The notes beneath the pieces are model-generated. The model did no database searches and was not told where the DNA came from. It saw only the letters and a program-made list of their open reading frames with translations. A DNA stretch of 64,000 nt from Carnobacterium inhibens subsp. inhibens DSM 13024 (lineage in GTDB: Bacteria; Bacillota; Bacilli; Lactobacillales; Carnobacteriaceae), in the NCBI RefSeq assembly GCF_000746825.1, contig NZ_JQIV01000006.1, forward strand, positions 186,001 through 250,000, read 5' to 3'. A program made the position numbers and the translations under genes. Shown here piece after piece: positions 20,803-30,098 of this stretch (its first letter is position 1; every line of letters begins with the position of its first letter).

Positions 20803-22780
20803 GAAACTTAATGGGCGATATAAAATTATTGGTACAGTTGGAGCTGGAGGTATGGCAAATGTTTATCTTGCAAAAGATCTCATTTTAGAAAGAGATGTAG
20901 CAGTTAAAGTATTGCGTTTCGACTTTAGAGATGATCAAGATACCATTCGACGTTTTAAACGTGAAGCGTTGGCTGCTACAGAATTGACGCATCCTAATAT
21001 TGTCAGTGTTTATGATATTGGAGAAGAAGAAAACAATCAATACATTGTAATGGAATACGTCAAAGGAATGGATCTAAAGCATTATATCCATAGCAATTTC
21101 CCTATTCCTTACCAAAAAGTATTGGATATCATGAGACAAATACTGGCAGCAGTTGCAGAAGCCCACAAGAATAGTATTATTCATAGAGATTTAAAACCAC
21201 AAAATGTTTTGATCGATGAAGAAGGTACAGTGAAAATAACGGATTTTGGTATAGCAGTAGCGCTATCGCAAACGTCTATTACCCAAACCAATTCTTTATT
21301 GGGTTCGGTTCATTACCTCTCTCCAGAACAAGCAAGAGGAGGAATGGCGACGAAACAATCTGATATTTATTCGTTAGGCATTATCTTGTATGAATTACTA
21401 ACAGGTAATGTACCTTTTGAAGGCGAATCTGCAGTATCGATTGCTTTGAAACATTTTCAAGAGTCCCTGCCTTCTGTTAAAGATTTTGACCATCGTATAC
21501 CGCAACCATTAGAGAATGTTGTTCTTAAAGCAACAGCGAAAGAAACTGTGGACAGGTATCGAACCGTTCAAGAAATGGCTTCTGATTTAGCAACTTCTTT
21601 GACACCTCAAAGAATCAATGAGACAAAATTTGTACCAGCTAGTATGATGGAGAAAACTAAAGTGTTGGAACCGATTGTTCCCGTAGCTCCTACAGTCATG
21701 GCGGAAGAAAAAGCTGCTGAAGCAGAAACTGCTAAAGAAGACAAAAAAAATAAAAAAATAAAAAAAGACAAAAAAACCAAGAAGAAAAAACGAAAGATCA
21801 TCTGGTTGACATTGTTGTTACTTGTTCTTGTTTTTGTAGGAAGTATGGTGGCATTAGCTCTTACAGCTCCTAAAGATGTTTTTGTACCAGATGTTATAGG
21901 TATGTCAAAAGAAGAAGCCGAAGAAGCTCTTTCGATGGTAAACTTGACAGTCAAAACGACGATTATAGAAACAAGCGAAGATGTTGAAGCAGGTCTCATA
22001 ACACGAACAGATCCGGAAACAGGAACAAGTGTGAAAGAAGAAACGGATGTTAATCTTTATGTTAGTTCTGGGAAAGAAACGGTTTCATTTAGAGATTATA
22101 TAGGTGAGCCTTATGAAGAAGTTAAAGCAGAACTCATTGAACAAGGTTTTGATACTAAACGAGTAGATGCCAGCAGCGAAACTTATCCAGAAGGTACGAT
22201 TATGGAACAAAGTGTAACTGAAGGTGAAGAAGTGGTTCCAAGCGAAACAACAGTGACATTGACTGTGAGTACCGGCGAAGCCATGATTGAAATGAGAGAT
22301 TTGACAGGTTATTCTGAAAAAGGTGTACAAGACTATGCTAATGAAAATGGGTTGACTGTAACATTCAAAGAAGAATATTCTAATGACATTTCAGAAGGTC
22401 AAGTTATTTCACAAGATCCTGCTGCCGGTGAACTATTGTCAAGTGGGACGCCTTTCTCAGTGGTAATTTCGTTGGGTAAACAGCCTGTACAGACCTTTTC
22501 AAAAAAAGTAAGTATCCCTTATGCTGAACCAAAAGCGGAGGAAGAGTCTGAGAAAGAGTCAGAAAGCAGCTCTCAGGAGTCAACTCCAGTACCGAACGAG
22601 ATTATTATCTATATAGAAGATGAAGAACATACTTTAGATAAAGAATTCCAGAAGTTCACTATTACAGAAGATTTTGAGACAGTTATTCCATTCGTTCTCC
22701 AAGAAGGTGACACAGCATCTTATCGTATTGAACGAGACGGAGAAGTGATAGAAGAAAAGACAAACGTTACAGCTGAATGA
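20789..22780 (+). CDS. prkC: Membrane serine/threonine kinase with three PASTA domains
   Basis: This 663-residue kinase senses peptidoglycan or lipid II fragments through its outside domains. The kinase domain covers residues about 10-270, with the glycine loop GAGGMA (18-23), ATP lysine K40, catalytic D134 in HRDLKPQN and D152 in DFG. A very basic stretch (318-336) precedes one membrane helix (338-358). Three PASTA repeats follow (364-428, 431-496, 499-563). An acidic Ser/Glu linker and an extra domain of about 65 residues end the protein. AAAGGGGGG precedes ATG 20789. It overlaps stp by 14 bases. Confidence 0.95.
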   Translation: MEMGKKLNGRYKIIGTVGAGGMANVYLAKDLILERDVAVKVLRFDFRDDQDTIRRFKREALAATELTHPNIVSVYDIGEEENNQYIVMEYVKGMDLKHYIHSNFPIPYQKVLDIMRQILAAVAEAHKNSIIHRDLKPQNVLIDEEGTVKITDFGIAVALSQTSITQTNSLLGSVHYLSPEQARGGMATKQSDIYSLGIILYELLTGNVPFEGESAVSIALKHFQESLPSVKDFDHRIPQPLENVVLKATAKETVDRYRTVQEMASDLATSLTPQRINETKFVPASMMEKTKVLEPIVPVAPTVMAEEKAAEAETAKEDKKNKKIKKDKKTKKKKRKIIWLTLLLLVLVFVGSMVALALTAPKDVFVPDVIGMSKEEAEEALSMVNLTVKTTIIETSEDVEAGLITRTDPETGTSVKEETDVNLYVSSGKETVSFRDYIGEPYEEVKAELIEQGFDTKRVDASSETYPEGTIMEQSVTEGEEVVPSETTVTLTVSTGEAMIEMRDLTGYSEKGVQDYANENGLTVTFKEEYSNDISEGQVISQDPAAGELLSSGTPFSVVISLGKQPVQTFSKKVSIPYAEPKAEEESEKESESSSQESTPVPNEIIIYIEDEEHTLDKEFQKFTITEDFETVIPFVLQEGDTASYRIERDGEVIEEKTNVTAE

Positions 22781-22789
22781 TAAAATAAA

Positions 22790-22835
22790 TCAAAAGGATT
22801 CAGAAACTATTTTAAGTTTCTGAATCCTTTTTTTG
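22790..22835 (+). terminator. Terminator after prkC
   Basis: AAAAGGATTCAGAAACT and AGTTTCTGAATCCTTTT form a perfect 17-bp stem with a 7-base loop, followed by TTT. Confidence 0.9.
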
Positions 22836-22929
22836 ATCATAAAAAATAAAACTAGGATGATTAAAATCTTGCTTTCTTGAGTTTCATTCAGTAGAGTAGA
22901 AAAGAGAGCACGATTTAGGAGGGGTTTTA

Positions 22930-23832
22930 TTGCCGGAAGGTCAAATTAGAAAAGCATTAAGCGGTTTTTATTATGTGTATTACAAAGGAGAAACCTATCA
23001 AACCAGAGGAAGAGGGAATTTTCGAAAAAGAGATTTAACACCTTTGGTTGGTGATTATGTCTTATTTGAAAGTGGCAATTTAAGTGAAGGTGTCGTACAA
23101 GAATTGTTACCTAGAAAAAATGAACTAGTCCGTCCTACCGTAGCAAATGTTGACATAGGCGTGGTAGTGATGTCTGCTATTGAACCAAATTTTTCAACAA
23201 ATTTATTAGATCGCTTTTTGGTTACTTTAGAAAGCAAAGGAATCCAAGCCATTATATATATTAGTAAAATTGATTTATTAACTGAAGAGTTGTTTCAAGA
23301 ATTAAAAGAAAAACAACAGGACTATGGAAAAATGGGTTATATTCTTATTGTTCCTGAACCAACAGATAACAAAAAATCGTTAGAAAAATTAACTTCTTAT
23401 TTCCCTAATAACTTAACTGTTTTTATGGGCCAATCGGGTGCTGGAAAATCAACCTTGTTGAATAGTATTGCTCCTGATTTGTTGTTGAAAACTGCTGAAA
23501 TCTCAAGTTCACTTGGGCGTGGAAAACATACAACAAGACATGTTGAATTGCTGCCTTTGTATGACGGATTAGTAGCAGACACTCCAGGGTTTAGTTCAAT
23601 TGATTTTTTGGAATTAGAAGCAGAAGAACTCTCATCTTGTTTCCCTGAATTTGTTGAGGTACAAGACCAATGCCGTTTTAGAGGATGTATGCATAAAAAA
23701 GAACCAGGCTGTCAAGTTAAAAAAGATGTTGAGTCACATGCGATACCGGAATATCGGTACAAACATTACTTGCAATTTTTAAATGAAATTGAAAGCCGTA
23801 AACCACGATACGATAATAAAGATAAGAAATGA
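22930..23832 (+). CDS. rsgA: Ribosome small-subunit-dependent GTPase RsgA
   Basis: This 300-residue GTPase checks late 30S ribosome assembly. The GTPase motifs are circularly permuted as in the family: SKID (112-115) comes before GQSGAGKS (167-174), then DTPG (217-220). The zinc knuckle is C248, C253, H255 and C261. An N-terminal OB domain covers about residues 1-68. The start is TTG, 5 bases after AGGAGGGG. It heads a unit with rpe and thiN, a common Firmicutes order downstream of prkC. Confidence 0.96.
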   Translation: MPEGQIRKALSGFYYVYYKGETYQTRGRGNFRKRDLTPLVGDYVLFESGNLSEGVVQELLPRKNELVRPTVANVDIGVVVMSAIEPNFSTNLLDRFLVTLESKGIQAIIYISKIDLLTEELFQELKEKQQDYGKMGYILIVPEPTDNKKSLEKLTSYFPNNLTVFMGQSGAGKSTLLNSIAPDLLLKTAEISSSLGRGKHTTRHVELLPLYDGLVADTPGFSSIDFLELEAEELSSCFPEFVEVQDQCRFRGCMHKKEPGCQVKKDVESHAIPEYRYKHYLQFLNEIESRKPRYDNKDKK

Positions 23833-23842
23833 GGACGAGTAA

Positions 23843-24493
23843 ATGAAGTTAGCACCATCTATTTTGAGTGCAGATTTTGCGAATTTAGAAAGAGATATCC
23901 GTTTAGTTGAAGATGGAGGGGCAGACTACATTCATGTTGATGTTATGGATGGACATTTTGTTCCTAATATTACCTTTGGAGCGGATACAGTAGCTGCTAT
24001 CCGTTCAGTTACGAAATTGCCTTTAGATTGTCATTTAATGGTTGAGTACCCAGAAAATTACATTGAAAATTTTGCTAAAGCAGGAGCAGACATCATTACT
24101 GTTCATGTTGAGAGTACATCTCATATTCATCGTGTGATTCAATTGATAAAAAAACAAGGCGTTAAAGCAGGAATTGCGGTTAATCCAGGAACACCAATCG
24201 AATCCTTGATACATGTATTGGATCTAGTTGATTTGGTTTTAGTTATGACAGTCAATCCTGGCTATGGCGGACAAAGCTTTATCCCAGAAACTTTAAAGAA
24301 AATTGAACGAGCTAATGAATTGAAAAATAAAGAAGGTTACAGCTACGAAATTGAAGTTGACGGAGGAATAGCAGAAGGTACGGCTAAACAATGCAAAGAA
24401 GCAGGAGCATCTGTTTTTGTTGCTGGGTCATATATTTATACTGCTGACGAACCTCTTAATAGAATGGCATTATTAAAGGATGCGGTAAGGTAA
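23843..24493 (+). CDS. rpe: Ribulose-5-phosphate 3-epimerase
   Basis: This 216-residue TIM-barrel enzyme interconverts ribulose 5-phosphate and xylulose 5-phosphate in the pentose phosphate pathway. It begins with the family signature KLAPSILSADFANLE. HVDVMDGHFVPNITFG (near residue 32) carries metal ligands and the catalytic aspartate. MTVNPGYGGQSF near residue 142 and EVDGGI near residue 172 complete the active site. It starts 10 bases after rsgA with GAGGACG upstream and ends one base before thiN. Confidence 0.97.
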   Translation: MKLAPSILSADFANLERDIRLVEDGGADYIHVDVMDGHFVPNITFGADTVAAIRSVTKLPLDCHLMVEYPENYIENFAKAGADIITVHVESTSHIHRVIQLIKKQGVKAGIAVNPGTPIESLIHVLDLVDLVLVMTVNPGYGGQSFIPETLKKIERANELKNKEGYSYEIEVDGGIAEGTAKQCKEAGASVFVAGSYIYTADEPLNRMALLKDAVR

Positions 24494-24494
24494 T

Positions 24495-25160
24495 ATGGTA
24501 CAACTTGCCATTATGGTCGGTGGACCGTACGATCGCATACCGGACATTAAACAAGCCGATTCGAAAGAAATCATTTGGATAGGTGTAGACAGAGGTTCTG
24601 TACGTTTGCTAGAACAAGGAATTATTCCTAAAATAGCCCTTGGAGATTTTGATTCGGTTACAGAAGAAGAATTAAAAGAAATAAAAAAAGAAGTTGGCGA
24701 CGTTCGAGTCTATAAAGCTGAAAAAGATGAAACGGACACCGAATTAGCAGTTCAAATAGCTTTTGATGAATTCGATCCGGACAGTGTATCGATTTATGGT
24801 GCTACTGGCGGAAGAATGGATCACTTGTTAAATAATATCTACATGGTATTTCAACCTAAATTTTTCAAACAAGCCACTAAAATTCGCTTAATAGATAAAC
24901 AGAATACTATCACTTATTACAAGCCGGGTACGCATAAGCTAGTTAAAGAAGTGGATAAGAAATACCTTGCCTTTACCTGTTTGTCCCCTGTAGAACGTTT
25001 ATCTATAATGGATGCAAAATATCGTTTGAGCCATTCAGACTTTACTTATCCAATCTCCTTGGCCAGCAATGAATTTGTTTCTGACACCGCAACTTTTTCA
25101 TTTGATTCAGGATTAATTGCTGTCATCCAAAGCAAAGACAATGAAACTATTGGTAGCTGA
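24495..25160 (+). CDS. thiN: Thiamine pyrophosphokinase
   Basis: This 221-residue enzyme makes thiamine diphosphate from thiamine and ATP. The N-terminal domain has GVDRGSVRLLEQGI and the metal-binding GDFDSV near residue 51. DETDTELAVQIA (near 77) and GATGGRMDHLLNNI (near 98) are family signatures. The C-terminal beta domain, ending LIAVIQS, contributes thiamine contacts. It starts one base after the rpe stop, so translation is likely coupled. A bidirectional terminator follows between this gene and the leftward rpmB. Confidence 0.93.
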   Translation: MVQLAIMVGGPYDRIPDIKQADSKEIIWIGVDRGSVRLLEQGIIPKIALGDFDSVTEEELKEIKKEVGDVRVYKAEKDETDTELAVQIAFDEFDPDSVSIYGATGGRMDHLLNNIYMVFQPKFFKQATKIRLIDKQNTITYYKPGTHKLVKEVDKKYLAFTCLSPVERLSIMDAKYRLSHSDFTYPISLASNEFVSDTATFSFDSGLIAVIQSKDNETIGS

Positions 25161-25193
25161 AACAAGTCTTCTGTATGAAAAATAGAACAAATA

Positions 25194-25234
25194 AAAAGAA
25201 CCTTTTCCATGACGATGGGAAAGGTTCTTTTTTA
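25194..25234. terminator. Bidirectional terminator between thiN and rpmB
   Basis: AAAAAGAACCTTTTCCAT and ATGGGAAAGGTTCTTTTT pair with a 4-base loop and one G-U-type position. A-run on the left and T-run on the right serve both strands. Confidence 0.88.
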
Positions 25235-25241
25235 AGTAAAA

Positions 25242-25430
25242 TTATACGCGTTCAATTTTACCAGATTTAAGTGCTCGAGCAGATACCCAAACTTTTTTAG
25301 GTGATCCGTCAACCATGATGCGAACTTTTTGTAAGTTAGCACCCCAAGTACGTTTTGTTTTGTTCATAGCGTGAGAGCGGTTATTTCCGCTTCTTGCTTT
25401 ACGTCCTGTAATTACACATTCTTTAGCCAT
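25242..25430 (-). CDS. rpmB: Ribosomal protein bL28
   Basis: This 62-residue protein belongs to the large ribosomal subunit. The N-terminus [17 protein letters not shown] and the middle [16 protein letters not shown] are typical of bL28. I place the start at 25430, with AGGAGG (leftward) 8 bases upstream; a further 14 upstream residues in the open frame are not part of the family. It is transcribed alone, divergently from yloU, as is usual in Bacilli (rpmB opposite yloU-yloV). Confidence 0.97.
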   Translation of the reverse strand: MAKECVITGRKARSGNNRSHAMNKTKRTWGANLQKVRIMVDGSPKKVWVSARALKSGKIERV

Positions 25431-25491
25431 TAGTCTTTCCTCCTTTGCCGATATATCGAAGCAAAGCTTCAATCAATACTCATACTTCAAT

Positions 25492-25520
25492 AATTTATCA
25501 TAATTCGGTTGCCTTTGCAA
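25492..25520 (-). promoter_or_regulatory. Promoter of rpmB
   Basis: Reading leftward, TTGCAA is followed by a 17-base spacer and TAAATT. Small dyads GAAGC-TTT-GCTTC and CGATATATCG lie in the leader. Confidence 0.45.
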
Positions 25521-25544
25521 CAATTTTCTTTCAAGGAAATTTAC

Positions 25545-25572
25545 TTGACAGGCTTTTTTATTTGCTTATTAT
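25545..25572 (+). promoter_or_regulatory. Distal promoter candidate of yloU-fakA
   Basis: A perfect TTGACA is followed by a 16-base spacer and TATTAT. A second candidate, the extended -10 TGCTATGAT at 25627-25635, lies nearer the gene. Confidence 0.5.
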
Positions 25573-25687
25573 CATTAAAATGAGGAATAAATTACGGAAA
25601 CTTAGTTTTTCTTTTCTTAATGGGTCTGCTATGATAAAATATAGAGTAGTAATTTATGGCTTGCTAGCCAAAAGGAGGATTTTTAAC

Positions 25688-26050
25688 ATGGCAGTTAAAA
25701 TCAAAACACAATTCGGAGCAATAGATATTTCAAATGAAGTCATTGCAACCGTGGTTGGTGGTGCTGCAACCGAAATTTTTGGAATCGTTGGAATGGCAAG
25801 TAAAAGCCAAATACGTGACAATTTAAATGATATACTGAAAAAGGAAAACTATTCACGCGGAATAATTGTGCGTCAAGAAGACAATGGTGTTGCAATTGAT
25901 ATTTATATTATTGTAAGTTATGGAATAAAAATTTCTGAAGTCAGCCGTAATGTGCAAGAAATCGTAAAATACAATTTAGAAACCATGCTGGGTGTTACTG
26001 CTAATACTGTAAATGTCTTTGTACAAGGCGTTCGTGTATTAAATGACTAA
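25688..26050 (+). CDS. yloU: Asp23/Gls24 family protein YloU
   Basis: This 120-residue protein belongs to the Asp23 envelope stress family (DUF322 type). The sequence AIDISNEVIATVVGGAATEIFGIVGMAS is typical, followed by GVAIDIYIIVSYGIKISEVSRNVQ and a C-terminal VNVFVQGVRV. I place the start at ATG 25688, after AAAAGGAGGAT. The open frame extends upstream by 81 residues across the promoter region but is not coding. It precedes fakA by 70 bases, the conserved yloU-yloV pair. The precise role is unknown. Confidence 0.93.
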   Translation: MAVKIKTQFGAIDISNEVIATVVGGAATEIFGIVGMASKSQIRDNLNDILKKENYSRGIIVRQEDNGVAIDIYIIVSYGIKISEVSRNVQEIVKYNLETMLGVTANTVNVFVQGVRVLND

Positions 26051-26120
26051 AAAAATATTTATTAAAAGAAGAAATAGTTACTGATACTTTGTTGGGAAGT
26101 AACTAAGGAGGATATATGTA

Positions 26121-27794
26121 GTGAAAGTTACAAAATTAGAAGGTAAACAGTTTCGCTTAATGGTAGCAACAGGTGCTGATCGTTTAGATAAAAATGCGGA
26201 ATATGTAAACTCGTTGAACGTTTTTCCAGTTCCAGATGGAGACACAGGGACTAATATGAATTTATCATTGGCAAGTGGCGCTAAAGCAGTTGCTAATACA
26301 ACTTCTGAAAGTATAGGGGATCTATCAGCGGCTCTTTCAAAAGGTTTATTGATGGGCGCTCGTGGAAACTCTGGAGTTATCTTATCTCAATTGTTTAGAG
26401 GATTCGGCAAAGCTATTGAAAATAAAGAAACGTTGTCTTCTAAAGACTTTTCAGAAGCATTTACTAGAGGTGTGGAAACGGCTTATAAAGCAGTTATGAA
26501 ACCAGTTGAAGGAACGATTTTGACTGTGGCTCGTGAATCTGCTAAAGTCGGTGAAAAAAAAGCAAAAGAAACTGATGATATTGTTGAAGTAATGGAAGCA
26601 ATCGTACGAGGTGCTAAAAAATCATTAGCTAAAACGCCTGATTTATTACCTGTACTTAAAGAAGTTGGGGTTGTTGATAGTGGTGGACAAGGTCTTTTAT
26701 TTATTTATGAAGGATTCTTAGAAGTGCTATCTGGGAAAATTGTAGAAGAAGACATTTACCAACCTTCTGCTCAAGAAATGACAGAATTAGTTAATGCTGA
26801 ACACCATAGAAGTGTTTCTAATCATATCCATACTGAAGATATCAAATTTGGTTATTGTACAGAAATCATGGTTCAAATTGGTAAAGGCGAAACTGTTGAC
26901 AGTGAATTTGACTATGACATATTCCGTAATCATTTAAATGAAATCGGAGATTCTTTATTGGTTGTATCTGATGACGAAATCGTTAAAGTTCATGTTCATA
27001 CAGAACATCCAGGAGAAGTTATGAACTATGGACAAAAATTTGGTTCATTGATCAAAATCAAAGTTGATAACATGCGTGTTCAACATGAAACGATTCTTGA
27101 AAATGAATCACCACAACCTGCTAAAAAAGCAGCTAAAACACCTTATGGAATCATTGCTGTTGCAGCCGGTGAAGGTGTTCAAAACTTATTTAAAAGTTTA
27201 GGTGTGGATTATGTTATCAGTGGCGGCCAAACAATGAATCCAAGTACAGAAGATATTCTTAAAGCAATCGAAGAAGTTAATGCGGAAAAGATTATTATCT
27301 TACCAAACAATAAAAATATATTTATGGCAGCTGATCAAGCAGCTGAAGTTAGTGAATTACCAGTGGTTGTTGTTCCTAGTAAGACAGTATCACAAGGTAT
27401 GACAGCGATGTTAGCATTCAATGAATTAAATGACTTAGACACGAATAAAGCTGAGATGATGAACGAATTATCGAATGTTGTTAGTGGACAAGTGACTAAT
27501 GCTGTAAGAGATACAGATATCGATGGAATCTCTATTAAAAAAGATGATTTCATGGGAATTATTGAAGGCAAAATTAAAGTATCGCAACCTGATCGTAAAC
27601 AAGTTACGATTGAAACCTTAAAACAAATGATTTCAGAAGACAGTGAAATTGTGACGATTTTACTTGGCGAAGATGGCGATAAAGATGAAGCTGATGAAAT
27701 TGCGGCGGAGATCGAAAACCTATTTGAAGATGTAGAAGTAGAAGTTCATGACGGTCAACAACCTGTTTATCCTTACATCTTGTCAGTAGAATAA
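26121..27794 (+). CDS. fakA: Fatty acid kinase subunit FakA (YloV, DAK2 domain)
   Basis: This 557-residue protein is the ATP-binding subunit of fatty acid kinase, which phosphorylates fatty acids held by DegV-type FakB proteins; acyl-phosphate then enters via PlsX/PlsY. The N-terminal DhaL-like domain has NVFPVPDGDTGTNM near residue 31, with the aspartates that bind Mg-ATP, and GARGNSGVILSQ near residue 78. A middle domain and a C-terminal EDD-like domain follow. The start is GTG, after AGGAGG; an ATG at 26116 hits a stop at once. plsX and acpP lie downstream, and a FakB candidate at 1910. Confidence 0.92.
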   Translation: MKVTKLEGKQFRLMVATGADRLDKNAEYVNSLNVFPVPDGDTGTNMNLSLASGAKAVANTTSESIGDLSAALSKGLLMGARGNSGVILSQLFRGFGKAIENKETLSSKDFSEAFTRGVETAYKAVMKPVEGTILTVARESAKVGEKKAKETDDIVEVMEAIVRGAKKSLAKTPDLLPVLKEVGVVDSGGQGLLFIYEGFLEVLSGKIVEEDIYQPSAQEMTELVNAEHHRSVSNHIHTEDIKFGYCTEIMVQIGKGETVDSEFDYDIFRNHLNEIGDSLLVVSDDEIVKVHVHTEHPGEVMNYGQKFGSLIKIKVDNMRVQHETILENESPQPAKKAAKTPYGIIAVAAGEGVQNLFKSLGVDYVISGGQTMNPSTEDILKAIEEVNAEKIIILPNNKNIFMAADQAAEVSELPVVVVPSKTVSQGMTAMLAFNELNDLDTNKAEMMNELSNVVSGQVTNAVRDTDIDGISIKKDDFMGIIEGKIKVSQPDRKQVTIETLKQMISEDSEIVTILLGEDGDKDEADEIAAEIENLFEDVEVEVHDGQQPVYPYILSVE

Positions 27795-27795
27795 T

Positions 27796-27850
27796 AAAAG
27801 AGACAAAAATAGATACGGATTTCATTCCATTCCTATTTTTGTCTTTTTTA
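27796..27850 (+). terminator. Terminator after fakA
   Basis: AAAAGAGACAAAAATAG pairs with CTATTTTTGTCTTTTTT across a loop of about 20 bases, and the second arm ends in a T-run. Confidence 0.85.
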
Positions 27851-27910
27851 GTCAATTAAAATGGCTACATATAAAGTAGGTAGAGTTTTATTTTAGAAAA
27901 AAGGCACTAA

Positions 27911-27970
27911 AGGGAGGTGAAAGACAAGTCAAAAAATCAATGAAACTGTTTTTGATTTGTCTAAAATTAT
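27911..27970 (+). promoter_or_regulatory. Structured recG leader with distant Shine-Dalgarno
   Basis: GGAGGTGA (27913-27920) is a perfect eight-base complement of the 16S rRNA tail but lies 50 bases before the recG ATG. Between them a 13-bp hairpin (27923-27935 with 27949-27961, one G-U pair) is predicted. No other RBS lies next to ATG 27971. An overlapping 16-residue reading frame starts in the loop at 27940 and ends at 27990. Confidence 0.6.
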
Positions 27971-30019
27971 ATGACAAAGTCAATTTATGATAGTGTTTCT
28001 GTCCTCCCTTATGTTGGAGAAAAGCGGTTAGAAGCATTGCATCAATTGGGGATCCATACCATTGCTGATTTGCTTTCTCACTATCCGATCCGCTATGAAG
28101 ACATTCAAGAAAAAGACCTATTGGAAATAGAAGATCAAGAAAAAGTAACGTTAAAAGGGAATGTTGTTTCAGAAGCGGTCGTCAGCCGATTTGGACCCAA
28201 AAAGAATCGGTTATCATTTCGACTGATTATTGAACATGCAGTAATAACGGTAACGTTTTTTAATCAACCCTATTTAAAAAGTAAAATCGTTACTGGGGAA
28301 GAAATGGCTGTATTTGGAAAATGGGATGCAAAAAGAAAAAGTTTAATGGGGATAAAGATTTTAGGTACCCGTTCTGATGCTGAACATGGCGATTTTGAAT
28401 CTGTTTATAGTGCAAATAAACACATTAAACAAAGTACGATTCTGCAATTGATCACCGAAGCCTTCAAACTTTATGAAGACCTCATTCCTGAAGTTGTACC
28501 ACAGGAATTAAAAACAAAATACAGACTTATTTCCCATCACGATGCTATTTCTGCTATGCATTTTCCAGCATCAGAAGAACAAAAAGTCCAGGCCAGAAGA
28601 GAAGTTGTTTTTGAAGAATTTCTCTTGTATCAAATGCGCATGCAAATTGTGCGTAAAAAACAAAAAGCAATGGGTAAAGGAAATTCAGTTAATTACAACG
28701 TTAAGGATTTAAGAAACTTTATTGAAACCTTGCCTTTTGAATTAACGAAGGCTCAAAAACGTGTAGTGAATGAAATTTGTAGTGATTTAAGACAACCTAT
28801 TCATATGCATCGCTTATTGCAAGGAGATGTTGGAAGTGGGAAAACGATCGTTGCTGCAATTGCATTGTATGCTGCTGCAAATGTTGGTTTTCAGTCTGCT
28901 TTAATGGTTCCCACTGAAATTCTTGCTGAACAGCATATGGAAAGTTTAGATGAGCTTTTTGACCCTTTGGAAGTTAAAATAGCATTGCTAACAGGTTCAA
29001 CAAGAACAAAAGATCGACGCATTATTTTAGAACAATTAGCGAATGGTGAATTGGATGTCCTTATAGGAACACATGCATTGATTCAAGAAGATGTACATTT
29101 TTCTCGTCTTGGTCTAGTTATCACAGATGAACAGCATCGTTTCGGGGTAAATCAACGAAAATTATTAAGAGATAAGGGAAAAGATGCGGATGTTTTATTT
29201 ATGACCGCAACGCCTATTCCGCGAACATTAGCTATTACAACATATGGTGAAATGGATGTTTCGATTATCGATGAAATGCCCGCTGGAAGAATACCTATTC
29301 AAACTACGTGGATCAAACCGCAAAACTTTGAAAAGACATTAGAATTTATTGAAATTCAATTAAAAAAAGGATCTCAGGCGTATGTTATTTGTCCGCTTAT
29401 TGAAGAGTCTGAAAGTTTGGATGTTAAAAACGCGACAGATATTTATGAAAAGTTATCCGTATATTATGGTGGCCGTTTTGAAGTAGGGTTATTGCATGGT
29501 AAAATGAAATCTTCTGAAAAAGAAAGCATTATGGAAAATTTCAAAGAGCGTAAATTAGATGTGCTTGTTTCTACAACCGTTATTGAAGTTGGGGTAAATG
29601 TGCCCAATGCGACAACAATGGTGATTTATGATGCAGATCGCTTTGGATTGTCTCAACTGCATCAATTAAGAGGGCGGGTTGGTCGAGGCGTCAAAGAATC
29701 TTATTGTATTCTAGTCGCAAATCCCAAAACGGAAAACGGAATCGAACGAATGAAGATAATGACTGAAACCACAGATGGTTTTTTATTGAGTGAAAAAGAT
29801 TTAGAATTAAGAGGTCCTGGAGATTTGTTTGGGAATAAACAGTCAGGGCTGCCGGATTTTAGAGTTGGGGATATCATTGGTGATTTTGGAGCCTTAGAAG
29901 CAGCCAGACAAGAAGCAGCCCAATTGGTTAATCAAAAAGATTTTCTAACAAACAAAAAATACCAACCAATCAGAGAAGCGGTTGGGTTTAACGAATTAGA
30001 AGGTTTAGATTTTAATTGA
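27971..30019 (+). CDS. recG: ATP-dependent DNA helicase RecG
   Basis: This 682-residue helicase regresses stalled forks and moves Holliday junctions. The N-terminal wedge domain starts with [21 protein letters not shown]. Walker A GDVGSGKT lies near residue 285, DEQHRFG near 390, TATPIPRTL near 416, and the C-terminal lobe has QLRGRVGRG near 565. A stop codon lies 9 bases before the ATG, so no upstream in-frame start is possible; yet no RBS is close (see the leader entry). plsX follows 80 bases later. Confidence 0.96.
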   Translation: MTKSIYDSVSVLPYVGEKRLEALHQLGIHTIADLLSHYPIRYEDIQEKDLLEIEDQEKVTLKGNVVSEAVVSRFGPKKNRLSFRLIIEHAVITVTFFNQPYLKSKIVTGEEMAVFGKWDAKRKSLMGIKILGTRSDAEHGDFESVYSANKHIKQSTILQLITEAFKLYEDLIPEVVPQELKTKYRLISHHDAISAMHFPASEEQKVQARREVVFEEFLLYQMRMQIVRKKQKAMGKGNSVNYNVKDLRNFIETLPFELTKAQKRVVNEICSDLRQPIHMHRLLQGDVGSGKTIVAAIALYAAANVGFQSALMVPTEILAEQHMESLDELFDPLEVKIALLTGSTRTKDRRIILEQLANGELDVLIGTHALIQEDVHFSRLGLVITDEQHRFGVNQRKLLRDKGKDADVLFMTATPIPRTLAITTYGEMDVSIIDEMPAGRIPIQTTWIKPQNFEKTLEFIEIQLKKGSQAYVICPLIEESESLDVKNATDIYEKLSVYYGGRFEVGLLHGKMKSSEKESIMENFKERKLDVLVSTTVIEVGVNVPNATTMVIYDADRFGLSQLHQLRGRVGRGVKESYCILVANPKTENGIERMKIMTETTDGFLLSEKDLELRGPGDLFGNKQSGLPDFRVGDIIGDFGALEAARQEAAQLVNQKDFLTNKKYQPIREAVGFNELEGLDFN

Positions 30020-30098
30020 GGTTACAGTATCATTAGTGTTAAAATTCAGTAGTAAGCAAAAATTTAGAATGAATGAAAGTAACAGGGAGGCAAACGAT

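Noticed and set aside
21607-21999. Leftward open frame of 130 codons opposite prkC
   Set aside because: The phenylalanine and serine rich product is the antisense of the lysine-rich and membrane segments of prkC.
25445-25687. N-terminal extension of YloU
   Set aside because: The frame is open but spans the divergent promoter region; AAAAGGAGGAT before ATG 25688 and the family start decide for the shorter protein.
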